A stretch of DNA of 64,000 nucleotides, taken from positions 197,330,001 through 197,394,000 of the forward strand of contig CM059582.1 of assembly GCA_030407085.1 (NCBI GenBank). The letters run 5' to 3'. The stretch comes from Trichopria drosophilae. Lineage: Eukaryota > Arthropoda > Insecta > Hymenoptera > Diapriidae. The notes beneath the pieces are model-generated. The model ran no database searches. It saw only the letters and a list, made by a program, of their open reading frames with translations, and was not told where the DNA came from. This document shows, piece after piece, positions 38,521-49,797 of the stretch; within the stretch, counting starts at the first letter, position 1; each line of letters starts with the position of its first letter. Both the position numbers and the translations under genes were made by a program.

Positions 38521-39295
38521 AAAATCGACGTGCTGGCCCCGGCAATTTCAATGAAGACGCTATTGGGAATTTCATGCGGATGCTACGTCCATCCTAATGT
38601 GGGAGGACGATGAGGACCCATTGTTCTGAAGAAAGGATATTTTACAAACATTTCATACGCAGTCAAAAAAGTCATATGGATGACGTCAATTCCGAGTACT
38701 TTGCTTTTCTTGGAGTGATAATTCACTTTTTATTTGGTGAAAATGAATCAGTCAACTAAATGTGAAAAATCCCATTGACTAGTGGCAAAATGTAACCTTT
38801 TACTAGAGGGGCTTAATTTTCAATTCATAAGGAGTTAATTTTTACTTCAAAAAATTTGGAGAGTTGACATTAATTATATGTATCAGATTTTGGATCAATG
38901 ACATTAACAAATATTAAAGCTTTGAAAGCGGAAAAATTGTATACTCTCTAAGTTTCATAGAGTGACTACACGATTTGTATAGAACGAAAAAGCCCCTCTA
39001 TCGAAGGAATCAATAATTTCAGTCCATGCAGAATGATTTTTCGGTCACTAAGTACCAATTAGGGCCCCAAAGCTTTCCAAAAAAGAAAGGAAACTTTGCA
39101 TCAGGAAACTTTCGGATAAAGTAATATAGGTAGGATTTGATACTTATAAATGGAAACGGTTATCCTTATGATGAGGAATATCTTTCTGAACAAAAATGTT
39201 TGAAAAAATTACTAGGGACGCTTTTTAGACACCACTGGGACGCTCCAAGACTCTTAAGAGTGATTTTTCATTGATGATAAGTAAGACTTCATCTA
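38521..39295. other. Nothing recognised
   Basis: No coding frame or repeat was supported. Confidence 0.4.
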
Positions 39296-39337
39296 ACCTA
39301 ACCTAACCATAGGTGACCTGTCCTAACCTAACCTATA
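39296..39337. repeat. Short telomeric-type relic
   Basis: Two groups of CCTAACCTAACC separated by a short spacer. It is much shorter than the block at 5787. Confidence 0.6.
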
Positions 39338-39540
39338 GGAAATTTTAGTGAAAACATTTATGAAATTTTGTAATTGAAAATGAACAACTAAAGGTCAACT
39401 CTTCATTCAAAACCATTCATTACTATATTAAAAGGGGTTATCCCTAAAATTAAAATGTAATTTTATCTGTACAAAAATGTGAAATAGGCCAAAATTAATT
39501 ACATTTTAAACATTAATCAATGCATTTGTCTTCATAAATA

Positions 39541-39755
39541 ATGCATTTCGCAACTTGGAAGCAAAATAGGTATTTGCCGACAAGTTGGCAATTCGCAAGT
39601 CTGCAAACTTATATTCTCCCTTATTGCACATACTATTTTCTCTTACGAGAGCGAGTTATTTTGCTTCATTATATAATTATTTTGCTCCCTAGGGAGAGAA
39701 AGTGCTATTTTGTTCCTCCGATATAGGGAGCAAAGAAGTATTTTGCCATAAGAAT
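39541..39755. repeat. Second array of the GAGCAAAATA / TATTTTGCTCC box
   Basis: TATTTTGCTCCCTAGGGAG, GTTATTTTGC, TGCTATTTTGTTCC and GGGAGCAAAGAAGTATTTTGC recur. These are the same words as in the array at 36785-37395. The 61-codon frame is repeat-derived. Confidence 0.55.
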
Positions 39756-41979
39756 ATGAGAGATTTTACTCTTTATAACACTTTAAAATAAAGAGACACT
39801 CATCTAATTATTTACGACAAAACTATTAAACTTAATTATTGTGCAATCGACATAAAAGTACAGAAAATAAAGCAAATTATAACAATTAATGATCATTTCT
39901 CAGCGGCCGGACCAATTGTCGTTGCTGGACGAATTCATTTTTTAAAACGAAGACTATTTTACATGCAGAAGATACGAGTAAATATCGCCTAGATAGGTAT
40001 TTATGAAAAATGATGGTGGAACTGATCAAGTTCGATGAAAGAGGGTTGTCAATCATTTCTCCTTTTTACACATGAACGTTAACCGAAAAGAGATTTTACG
40101 AACTCTTTCTCTTCCTAATTGGCTTCCTAATGGGTAGGCACAGTTAAATGTGTAGAAAATTGTATGTGGTGTTATGCACGCTTCACTGACGTCACCCATC
40201 TCAATCTGCCAATAAGGATGTGAAATACACATGTCAGACCTTGTCGAATACAAAAGCCGTAACAAAGTAATTATTCATGGTATATATGTATATGGAGTTC
40301 GCGAACAGCAATGCTCCTAATAGTAATTATGTTTTGAACAATCAAAATGTTAATAACTAGTATATTTATAGGAAAATCCACACAACTTTACGCTTTCTGA
40401 AAAAAAAACTTTTGTAAATATTCACAATCGCTGGTACATATTTACAATCAACCTGAGCCATTCTAAACTTATAAAATGCAGAAAAAACGGCATGAAAGGA
40501 CTTTTAAAGAAATATTACTGCACAGGGAGGGGTAAAACGTGACATATATACATCTTTGAACCAAACATATTTCTGTATTTGAAAAGTTACAAAAAGTTCT
40601 GAGTTAAAAAAAGTGGTGAATGGGGCTTTTTTATCTACATCAAAGTACCAAAAGTCACATTGTATTCTTTCTGGAGCATAGCTATAGCGAAACTCGACCG
40701 ATCATCAACCTCGAAAACACCCGAATAGACCATTCGAGTTGGTTGAAGTAACTTATTAGGATTTAGGTCCTACATAATTATTGTATCCACCATCTTGAAT
40801 TTTGAATATTTGTTAACTGATTCATGAACAGCGACCAAAAAAAAAAACAAGTAACAAATTTTAACATTTTACACTCCGAGTAGAGAAAGGAGTTTGGTTC
40901 AAAGAGATAATTTTATATCACAATTAACTCCATTAACTCGTGTTAATAAAAAGTTAATTTTTAAACAATATTCATGAATTAAGATGATAGTAGGCACATC
41001 CTATTCCTTGGAATATGTTGCTTATTATATCATCAATTAAAAGTCATAATACTGCTTGATCCAAAAGTTATAGTTACAAATTAACTGAAAAGTTTATTTT
41101 TCATAAATTCACGTTCAAGCATAAATCTTTCAAAAAACTATACTGACCTCAGCCAGTCCACAATGCCAAGCTCTAGTCAGATATATGAATAAGGAAGTAT
41201 CGTTAATGTTCAGTTAACATTTCGAAGCTTCGCCAAGTCAAATGGAAAAATAACCAACAAAAATTGACGTTATAGTTTACAAATTATTGAGAACATATGA
41301 AGTATCCTCCACAGCTCAATGGATTGTTGACAATCACTGTTAGAATACTCGAAAGGACAGCCCGAGGCTGTTGGAATAGGTTTCAACCAGCCGGTGTGGT
41401 TACTTTGTTGTGGCTGGTTCCAGGAGCACAAGTACCATCAAATGGAATATCTACGAAAAGCCGAATATGTCAAGAATCAATATCGAAAGAAAATAAGTAT
41501 TATTTTCTCCACGTGTCTTTAGTGGTGGTTTACAAAAGGTCTCATCAAAATATTATTTTCTCGCTCTACATTCCTCGAGGTCATTCTCTCGTAAAATATC
41601 ATCCCATTCAGAATGGAATTACACTCTGAAAAATGGTAAATATTTTCACTCCATGGACCTTTCAGAGATTTGTTGTCATGGCACTAAAAGAGACCAGTAA
41701 CGATGATAACAGAATGTTTCTGCTACTATCAACACCATCGTTAATGACGTCATACCCACTCGAAGCAAAATACGAAATCGCTCGATCGAAAAAGTCGACT
41801 TTTCTCCTTTCAGTCACGTTTTATCACCAATCTCGTTTTTCCTGAGGGTCGACACCTCTCGCTCGAGAAAAACTCGAATTGTTTAACCTCTCCAAGTCTG
41901 CCATTATAGCGCCTACCTATTTCCAGGAGAAAATGTAACCTCTCCTTCGAAACAGCTGATTTATTCGCGTTCTCAGAAT
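39756..41979. other. Nothing recognised
   Basis: The 110-codon frame at 41297-41629 has no domain and no splice context. CCACCATCTTGAATTTTGAA near 40788 resembles a sequence near 10590. Confidence 0.35.
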
Positions 41980-42330
41980 ATAAGGTCCTGCTCGAAACTG
42001 TATATGAATTTCTCGCGGGTGTTCGAGCTTTCTAATTGAGAAGTTTCGCGAAAGCAGAAGCCTCCGTATATCTCAGCGTTTCAAAAGCGAGTGGACTCTC
42101 TGTGCCACTTGTATTTTATCGACAAATCTGCGCACGCCTGGGACATCTTCGCGTGTGTTATACCGCCATGTTTTAACGAGAAGTGAATGGTACCCGGCCG
42201 GGATTCTTGCTGAGGGACTCACATAATCGCAGACATGTCGATTGACGTTTATGTGGAACTACCAAGTGTGTATGTGTGTGAAGGGTTCTTATGTATGCGC
42301 GTGTCCTCGAGCGTGTACTTCTTACGTCCG
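41980..42330. promoter_or_regulatory. CpG-rich patch
   Basis: Balanced composition with GT-rich and CpG-dense parts. Overlapping frames on both strands lack recognisable products. Confidence 0.3.
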
Positions 42331-42549
42331 CATGACCGAGAGCAGTATCTGCAGATAATAAATCTATGCCCAGCTTTGCAATTGTTTGCAAGAAACAAAT
42401 ATCTATGTTGTCTCAAAAACTAACCTCTCCTTATCAATAGAATTAGTCATTTAAAAAACGATACTTAGATTCCGATTATGCAATTAAGCAGATATTATGT
42501 TTAGAGTCGTCCTTTACATAATCCAGCAAACGAAAAACGATTCAGAAGA

Positions 42550-42727
42550 GTGCTGGTCAAAAAACCAACAGTCAAAAAAACTGCAGTCAAAAAACCGACA
42601 GTCAAAAAACTGTTTTGCGTAATTGAATTAGTTAATTTGTATACTGTCGCGTTTTGGTCTGTCGGCTTTTTTTACTGTCGATTTTTTTGCGGTCGGTTTT
42701 TTGGCATGTTCGTTTATCGACCCGCAC
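42550..42727. mobile_element. Foldback element of the GTCAAAAAACCGACA family, copy 3
   Basis: The left end GTGCTGGTCAAAAAACC and right end TCGACCCGCAC form inverted termini. At least three units of AGTCAAAAAAC(C/T)G form the left arm, and CTGTCGGCTTTTTTTACTGTC with TGCGGTCGGTTTTTTGG the right arm. The terminus equals that of the copy at 22016. Confidence 0.8.
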
Positions 42728-45150
42728 CCATTCTATATATCCTATTACAAGAATTAACTGTCTCTAGAATTCTTTACTGTGTTTCAGCTTATAAATTATA
42801 CATTGAATTCGTAGCTATTCCAAATAAAACATAGGCGTGTTTATATATATGTTTTATCTTTTTGAATACTTACTCTAAGATAATGGCTTCCTGATGCAAG
42901 TATTTAGAGAAAAATTGTTTATGAATCTGGATCCCAAAACCCCTGTTCATAATTCTTAGAGAAGGATGTATACTTACAACTGATTTTGTTTACAAACGAT
43001 TCCGTTATGTAGTTAGGATAGTAATCACCAGGTGTCGTTATGTCTTGAGTAGCCCTGCGAGTCTTTGTTCGCTGCTCCCACTATCGAAATAGATTTTCAT
43101 GGCATATTATTAAAGCGCCCAATTGTCTTGCAAAATTTTCGATTGTAGACAAAATATCAACCCTCAAGGTCGTTCTTTAAGATTACGAAGTCAGAATTGT
43201 CGTACGGCTGTTTGGAAATTCAATATGGCGACTTTTGTACAAGACAGATAGAAAAAACGATGATTTTTATTCCTTTTCCTGTGTTCTCAGAAAGAAAACT
43301 CCTTTTTACTATTTCCCAATGCACAAAAAAGATGCCATTTTTGTTGTACTTTGGAAATACAATATTGCGAAAAATTAGTTTCAAGATATCGGCTTCAAAA
43401 TAACGCCAAAACAGCTGTCTTCATGGGATAAGCTAATAATTGATTCGTTATGCTCATTTTCCAGGCATTTATCTTAAATACTAAAACTTTAAGTGAAACA
43501 CATCTTATATACTGAATAGTCCCAACATTATTCGATATATTTCAAAATAGTTCGAGAATGTATGAAGGTCCCTATGATTGATTCGATTAATAAAATGCAT
43601 TGTTGTATTAACAATACGACTTCTAAGTAACTCTAAACGGGAGAAATTCGAAATTAAAAAGTCCTAGGTTGAACTTTTCTTGGCAATAAATTCCTTCAAT
43701 TCTATAGGTGTTTCTGTATTATAAATTCTTCGAATTATATTGCCTCAATCGGCGGCTTGCTGGAATTTATTAGCGAAAAGATTTTTTTTTAAACGTGATG
43801 TGAAGGTCTCTCGCTTTTTTTAACATTCTTCTTGCTGTATATCAAATCAGACCACGAATTATATTTTAAAAATGTCCTTATATAATATAAAACTGTAAGG
43901 ATATTTTTCGGTTTTTGATACGTTTTACAACATCCTATTTTATTTAAGAACTTTTCATGTTGAAATAAAAATAAACATTAGTATTACTACAAGACAGAAA
44001 AGAAATTAAATCATCATTTGAATAATTTATCCTTCATATATAACATAGGGCAAATTTAACTTTTATTAAACCCTGGTAGAGATTTGGCTGGTTGAACTAG
44101 CCATTATCCTACTGTTCGGTAGAATATCGGTAGAAATATAAACGAATTCTAGATGAAACCCGCTATAGACCACTAACATATATTTAGAGTGACATAAAGC
44201 AATAATTACAAACTCAAAATATCATATTAAATTTGTATAATAGGTAAGGATCAATCGATTCGACAAAACGAGCAGCTGTAAATGTAAACAAGTTTTTTTT
44301 CGAAATGTAAACAATCGAGACAGCATGTGCAGGCGAATCAGCTGAGAGCAAGCCGCCATATTGGGAGTTCGATCGAGATGTATTCGAGATTCTCGAATTC
44401 TCGAATCGAGCCCAGGTCGATAAGTTGTAGTAGCTTGTCGCACTTATGTTAAACTATATTAGCTATCTCAGTGTCTCGCGTCTCGGTATATTTACGCCAG
44501 AATTCATGTAATTTTTAGTGGGATTTCTGCCCATATTATAGAGCTAGTTTCTGGCCAGATCATCAAAATCTAGGATAATTTTGGGCAGATTCTCGTGACC
44601 ATCTCTACCAGGGAACTTAAACGTTTATGAAAATTCATCCATGACTTAATAATTGATATTTTTCCAAATTCGATCTTTGACTTAACATGGAAAAACGTAT
44701 TGAATTATCAAATTACAACCATACTTACTGTCTTCACTTACTGTAATTCGACTTCAATTTTAAGTAAATAATATGTCGAGAAAATCACTCACCCTGAGGG
44801 AAGTTTAAAAATGGGTAATTTCACCCTATTTAGGTACTTGTGGTGTATTTTCTCCTTTATACCAAGAAGAACATACTACCTCAATGTCTCATTAATCGAC
44901 TTTCAATACCATTTAGAAAAACATGATCTCATAGCCTCGACCGCAACTTTCCCCCAATCAAATATAGGACACCCACAGACTATACCACTTAGTTCACATT
45001 ACGAAGTCAGTAATTGTCGATATGCATGAGGATAAAAAGCCAGTAATCATGAGTGGTGAATTTTTCAACCTATCCGAAATTCTAGTGATCCAATGCAAAT
45101 TCGCGACAGATTCGAAAATCATTTTTTTCATCGTCACGCTCGGGACTTTG
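42728..45150. other. Nothing recognised
   Basis: Short frames only. A small cluster of TTCGAGATTCTCGAATTCTC dyads lies near 44383-44406, and AGCCGCCATATTGG at about 44350 repeats the ATGGCGG theme. Confidence 0.4.
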
Positions 45151-45560
45151 GGATTCGACCTAGCGTTGCGTGGGTGTACTACTTACATTGTTCCCCGCGG
45201 AATGTAGAAAGTATGGTATTCTTAGGTAACGCGCGCCGCGAATAGCGAAGTATAGGTTATCCGTCCGAATAGGGCCGGAGGATGCACGGCCTGAGGATCC
45301 GACAACTATGCCGTCTATACGATGCCTTCTCGTCGTTGCAGAAAGGTCATCCGGGCTGAGCCGATGCATTGTATGCATGCAGTTACTTGGCAAGCGGCGT
45401 TTTGCACTTATGCACCTATGCACTAATACTCTCATAGGAAATATACACATGCTACTCGCTTCGCATTCGCGCACCTACGCGAGATCGTGCCTCCACGCAT
45501 TACGCTCGCGGCCCAGTGCCGCAATGAACGTACGTGGAGGCACCGGGAGAAAAATCGAAG
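45150..45560. promoter_or_regulatory. CpG-rich patch
   Basis: The most CpG-dense stretch of this part of the window. Overlapping frames occupy both strands (45160-45474 minus, 45308-45655 plus), which is what GC-rich non-coding sequence also produces. No domain was recognised. Confidence 0.3.
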
Positions 45561-45945
45561 GACGAAGAGAATTTACCTTGGCGAATTGCGAAATTGCTAA
45601 ATACACTTTTAGAGCGGTGAAAGTTAAAAAATCTCAAAGTCAGGAACGAAAATGAGAAATGACGGGTCGACCAAGTTCGCTGTCGTTTCATTTCGACAAA
45701 TTACTGACGATTTATTCCATCGATTCCATTTATCTTGAAATGTTGAACCTTTCATATATCAGGGCAGCGAAAAAAACAACAATCGAAAAATTGGCAACCA
45801 AGAAAAGTGACAATGATGAAACTGACTTATCTAAAAAGCCACGCTACGTACATGTAGTACTAAATTATTCTATAAAAGTGTGTACCGTATTACCTTTGTA
45901 AAAAAGATTCAGTCATCCTCAGTTTTTAATTCTTTGGCTTTTAAT

Positions 45946-46155
45946 CAATTGGTCGGGGAACAAAGTTCCGAAAATCAACATACCGAAAGGCCAAAATTTC
46001 GATATAGCATGGCTCCAGCGTGACTTTCTTCATTTTGTCTTTGAAAATTTGTCCAAAAGAAAGCAAATTAAAATACCTTGGACTCACGCAATATCGAAAT
46101 TATACCCCTTTCGGGGTTTTGATTTTCGGAACTTTGTTCCCCGGCCAATCAATTG
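45946..46155. mobile_element. Foldback MITE with about 62-bp arms
   Basis: The left arm (45946-46006) and right arm (46091-46155) are reverse complements with few differences. Both share GGGGAACAAAGTTCCGAAAA, CCGAAAGG and ATTTCGATAT, and end in CAATTG. The central 85 bases are unique. No coding capacity. Confidence 0.85.
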
Positions 46156-46483
46156 TTTTCTGTACTGATAGTTTTGATCCAAACATCTTTAAAAGTGTTG
46201 AAATAAACCACTCGTTAATTCTGGACCTTCTCTTTTGAATCTATTTGTCAGAATCAGCCCAAAATTCCGACGATGCACATTTTTTGTCACACCTGTCTAC
46301 TAAAATAGACCTTCACGGATCGCGGGCGGTAAAGATAGCCAAAGGCCCGTGTGCGTAGCGTAGTTGCGTTCTCACCAGTAAACGCTTCTATTTTTTTTTT
46401 GTTTTAATATTGTTTCTCGTGCGACTGCTATAACTTTTTAGCCATTCAATAATAACAAGCCTAGCTGCAATGTTATCCAAGTA

Positions 46484-46741
46484 CAGTAGAGCCCCGGTAT
46501 ATTTATCTACTCAGTTCGCCATCCCCTCCCGCCTAGTTATATTTTCCAAAAAAGAGGGAGCGCCGCTTCTCCCACTTCCCTCAATCGCGTTATGTTCGTG
46601 ACGTCACAGCAGGCCCTTCCTGAGGCCCGGCCCGCAAGGTGGGGGAAAAAGAGAGCAGCGGGAGATAAATATAACGAGACGGAAGCCGGAATATACGCTG
46701 GGACATGAATATATTGAAACGCAATTATCACGGGACTACTA
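46484..46741. mobile_element. pogo/Tigger-type MITE, copy 2, with TA target duplication
   Basis: It starts CAGTAGAGCCCCGGTATA and ends TTATCACGGGACTACTA, flanked by TA on both sides (46482-46483 and 46742-46743). The inside matches the copy at 27174-27433 in the same orientation, including CTCAATCGCGTTA, TGACGTCACAGC and GGCCCTTCCTGAGGCCC. Confidence 0.87.
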
Positions 46742-47234
46742 TAAAAAGGAACCATTCAATATTAAGTACCTATAAATAATGAAGTATTAAAATGTAGTAA
46801 AAAATTAATATTTTATTAATTTTTATTAAATACAATTTAATAAATAATATTTTTATTATTAATTTTTTTTAAATATCGAGGCTTGGAGTCGCATATATCT
46901 AAAAATGAAATTTTTTAAGATTTTGATACAAGTATACTCAATGACAATGTTGCTAGGAATTAAATTATTACACTTAAACTATTTTTGTCATTGCTAATTC
47001 GGCATTTAGAGGTTGTTTTAGAACTCTTCTACTCCATGTACTACTTATATATCTAAGCATTATTTTACGATTTTTAATGATTTCTTATTATTTACACTCG
47101 TTAAATCCAACATTGTTTAAGATGCATTAAGAATTGTTGGATTGAAAAGAATTTTTTTCAAAATATTTCTTATATTTCTTATATTTAATATAAAATGTCT
47201 GTTAAGCTTTTAGCAGCATCCGAGTAGCCTCGCA
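46742..47234. other. AT-rich sequence, nothing recognised
   Basis: No feature, except an ATTAAA word at about 47190 that could serve the candidate exon that follows on the minus strand. Confidence 0.4.
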
Positions 47235-47503
47235 TTAAAAGACACGGGTACCTCCGTCGTCTGCAAGGCTGCGTTGAAGCTCGGCTGGGGAGGCGATATC
47301 AAAATGGAGATTTCCTTGCACTTTTAGCGAAACTGGTTCGACCGGATCAAAATCTCTTTTCCGTGCAACCAAACAGTTGAGAGCGGTTTTTATGAGATTG
47401 TAAACAGGAGGCGTCGACCAATTCACTTCCAGGCAAAGTCTTCCGACATTATGTTTCTCCGTGACTTCTGCATCCGCGTTGGGACATTTGAGTTGTTCAT
47501 TTC
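47235..47503 (-). CDS. Candidate terminal exon of an unidentified gene
   Basis: On the minus strand a frame follows ACTCCTAG and runs to TAA at 47237-47235. It begins GNEQLKCPNADAEVTEKHN and includes RDFDPVEPVSLKVQGNLHFD and ASPAELQRSLADD. There is no Met in the frame and a TAG lies just upstream, so a splice is needed. A much better pyrimidine tract and AG lie about 40 bases upstream but are out of reach because of that stop. ATTAAA follows about 45 bases after the stop codon. Balanced composition in AT-rich flanks supports past or present coding. Family not recognised; it could be a pseudogene fragment. Confidence 0.38.
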
Positions 47504-49728
47504 CTAGGAGTGTCTAACACTGTTTTACATATTATAGCAGTAACTAAAAGAAAAACAAAAAAAAAAATAAAAAATATTTAAAAAAAAACAAATTTTTTCG
47601 GCAATTTCTAGTAGAGTAAAATTTTGCTTTGTCTTCAAACAAATTGCAATATTTCGATATCATATGGATTATTCTGCATACTCCAGCTAAATAATTGCCT
47701 TAATGTCATGTTTTTACTTCCTTTGATTTTGCTACAGCATATTAGTTAACTAAAATAGCAAAGTTAGTGTGGAGAAGAGTTTCGGGGACCGATAATCGTA
47801 TTTGTTAAATTTTGTCGGAAAGAAACGTTAGCATGGAAATAAATGTTAAAAACATTTCAGAAACCTGGGAACTAACAGAATATGATGAAGTATATCTAAA
47901 AAGTAGAAAATTTGAGGTTAGGATTGTCATTTAATATTCGCGAAGAAAAAATTGATATCGAATCAAATAATCGGTAGTTGACATCAAATAAACTATTAGT
48001 TCATCAAGTCAAAGAACTGACAAAGAGCTGGTACCATTTCATTGATTGAAATAGTTGACTTATGGAACTAAAATAGCTATTTCAACTATTTCTTTTGATT
48101 ACAGAATAAGACACTGGAAATTGATGCGGGAACCAAAAAAAACTTCTGAGGTATACCCAACATTTTTGGCTGGATTTACTTTTTAGTTGGTTCAACCATT
48201 TACTTTTGTTCAGCGTGCATGGTTTCAATTCTCAAAAATATGGATTTTAGTTAAAACAGAGCCAAATGTTGAACCATGTTTGTTACGCTTGAACATCTCA
48301 CTCTCTTCCAAGGATTTTAAACCGACTTTTAGAAAACGAAGATTTTATCACCTTTTTGAAGATTGACATAAACAAGCATATCAGCATTTCACCAAAGCCA
48401 GTTTTCTGAATAAAGGAGAAATCCGTAACACTAGAATTCCTCGAATGATTACTGCCGTTTCTGACGGTTACAGGCAAGGAAATTTTGTGCGTAGCTTTCT
48501 CATAGGTACTGCAATCACTTCCCGCCATCAGATCATTATTTATTAAATTCGATTGAAATTAACAGTTTTTATAAGTGAAAATCATTAACGCTCATTAGCA
48601 CTGTGATATCAATCATGCACATTGGTCGTAACTAATTAAACAAATTATTCAGAGTTGTTTTTATATGCTTTTACGTCTAAATTATTGACAGTTTCACTTT
48701 TGGAAGTAAACTGATGTTCATTTAAGACTTCTCGTGTTTGATGAGGATTTAGTGATGTTCCAAAGTTATTAGAGTTATCTCGACATCACGGCGGAAGTTA
48801 ATTTCCCATTTAGGTGTATTAAAATTTCATTACATCGATCGTACATTCCACAAAAATAAATTCAATTGTCGGTAGTTGACTGGAAAGTGTTCAAAGTAAA
48901 AATGAATTCCACTGACACTTTAGGATAGTTACTACTATTTTAAATACTGATAAGTTTAGGATAAATATGACGATGAGCACCATATCAATATGAAGATGTA
49001 GATGTTAGACTCGCATTTTAAAAATCGTATTTAACTTTGGCACAATGAATTGCAGCAATTTTATTTGAAGTAAATATATTTCCTAAATATTTTTTTTTAA
49101 AAAAGCGATATCTTCAGTTGCTTTCCATTGCGCAGAAGCCCCTTGATGTAATACTTTTCCTTTAAAAAAAAGTAAAGAAAAAGCGAAACTTTCGAAGTGA
49201 ATTACATTCCAATATCATTGTTGTCGGTGGGTAATGCAAGTGCGTATCAATGATTCTGTCATATCTGTAATATCGTTACGCAATCTTGACTATTCACAGC
49301 CCACTATTAAACATTGTTACACGCATTTATTTCAGGAATTTCACCCAATCAAATCTAGTTAAGCAACCACACACCGTCCCATGAGTAACACACGCGACGC
49401 GCGACCTAAAACGATATACTGCAACAATAGCAATAAATTCTTACTCAAGTCTTATGCGAAACTCCAAACCGATATTCAGATCGTATCAGTTTACACTCCT
49501 AAAAATCAAATTAAAAATGTCTAATCGACCCATTTATTGTGGACTAAACAAAAATTTTAAAAAAGCGTAAAAGCAAAATAACAACTTTTAAATCTAAATA
49601 AATTATATGTAGCGTTCATCGTATTTTACAAGTACACATGAATATAGCTTAAAAAAGAAAGAAATTTTTAAGATTTTTTTTTTCATATTTTTAATTTTAA
49701 AAAAATTAGGACCGTACTTGAGAGATTC
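47504..49728. other. Nothing recognised
   Basis: The minus-strand frame at 48298-48528 shows no domain and no convincing splice context. The rest is AT-rich. Confidence 0.35.
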
Positions 49729-49797
49729 GATGCGCCGGGATTCGAACCTCGGACCTTTTGATTCCCGGTCGACCACCAACTAAGCTACCTGCATTCT
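49729..49797 (-). ncRNA. tRNA-like sequence (tRNA-derived SINE or tRNA pseudogene)
   Basis: On the minus strand an A-box-like TAGCTTAGTTGG (49787-49776) and a perfect B box GGTTCGAATCC (49748-49738) have tRNA spacing, and ATGC/GCAT can pair at the ends. The anticodon arm has an oversized or mismatched loop and the T-stem has mismatches, so no anticodon can be assigned. A run of seven T lies about 25 bases downstream on that strand, suitable as a Pol III stop. Confidence 0.6.

Noticed and set aside
41297..41629. 110-codon plus-strand frame
   Set aside because: No recognisable protein features; composition matches its flanks.
45160..45655. Overlapping 104- and 115-codon frames on opposite strands
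   Set aside because: Both are open because the stretch is GC-rich. Neither shows a domain or splice sites.
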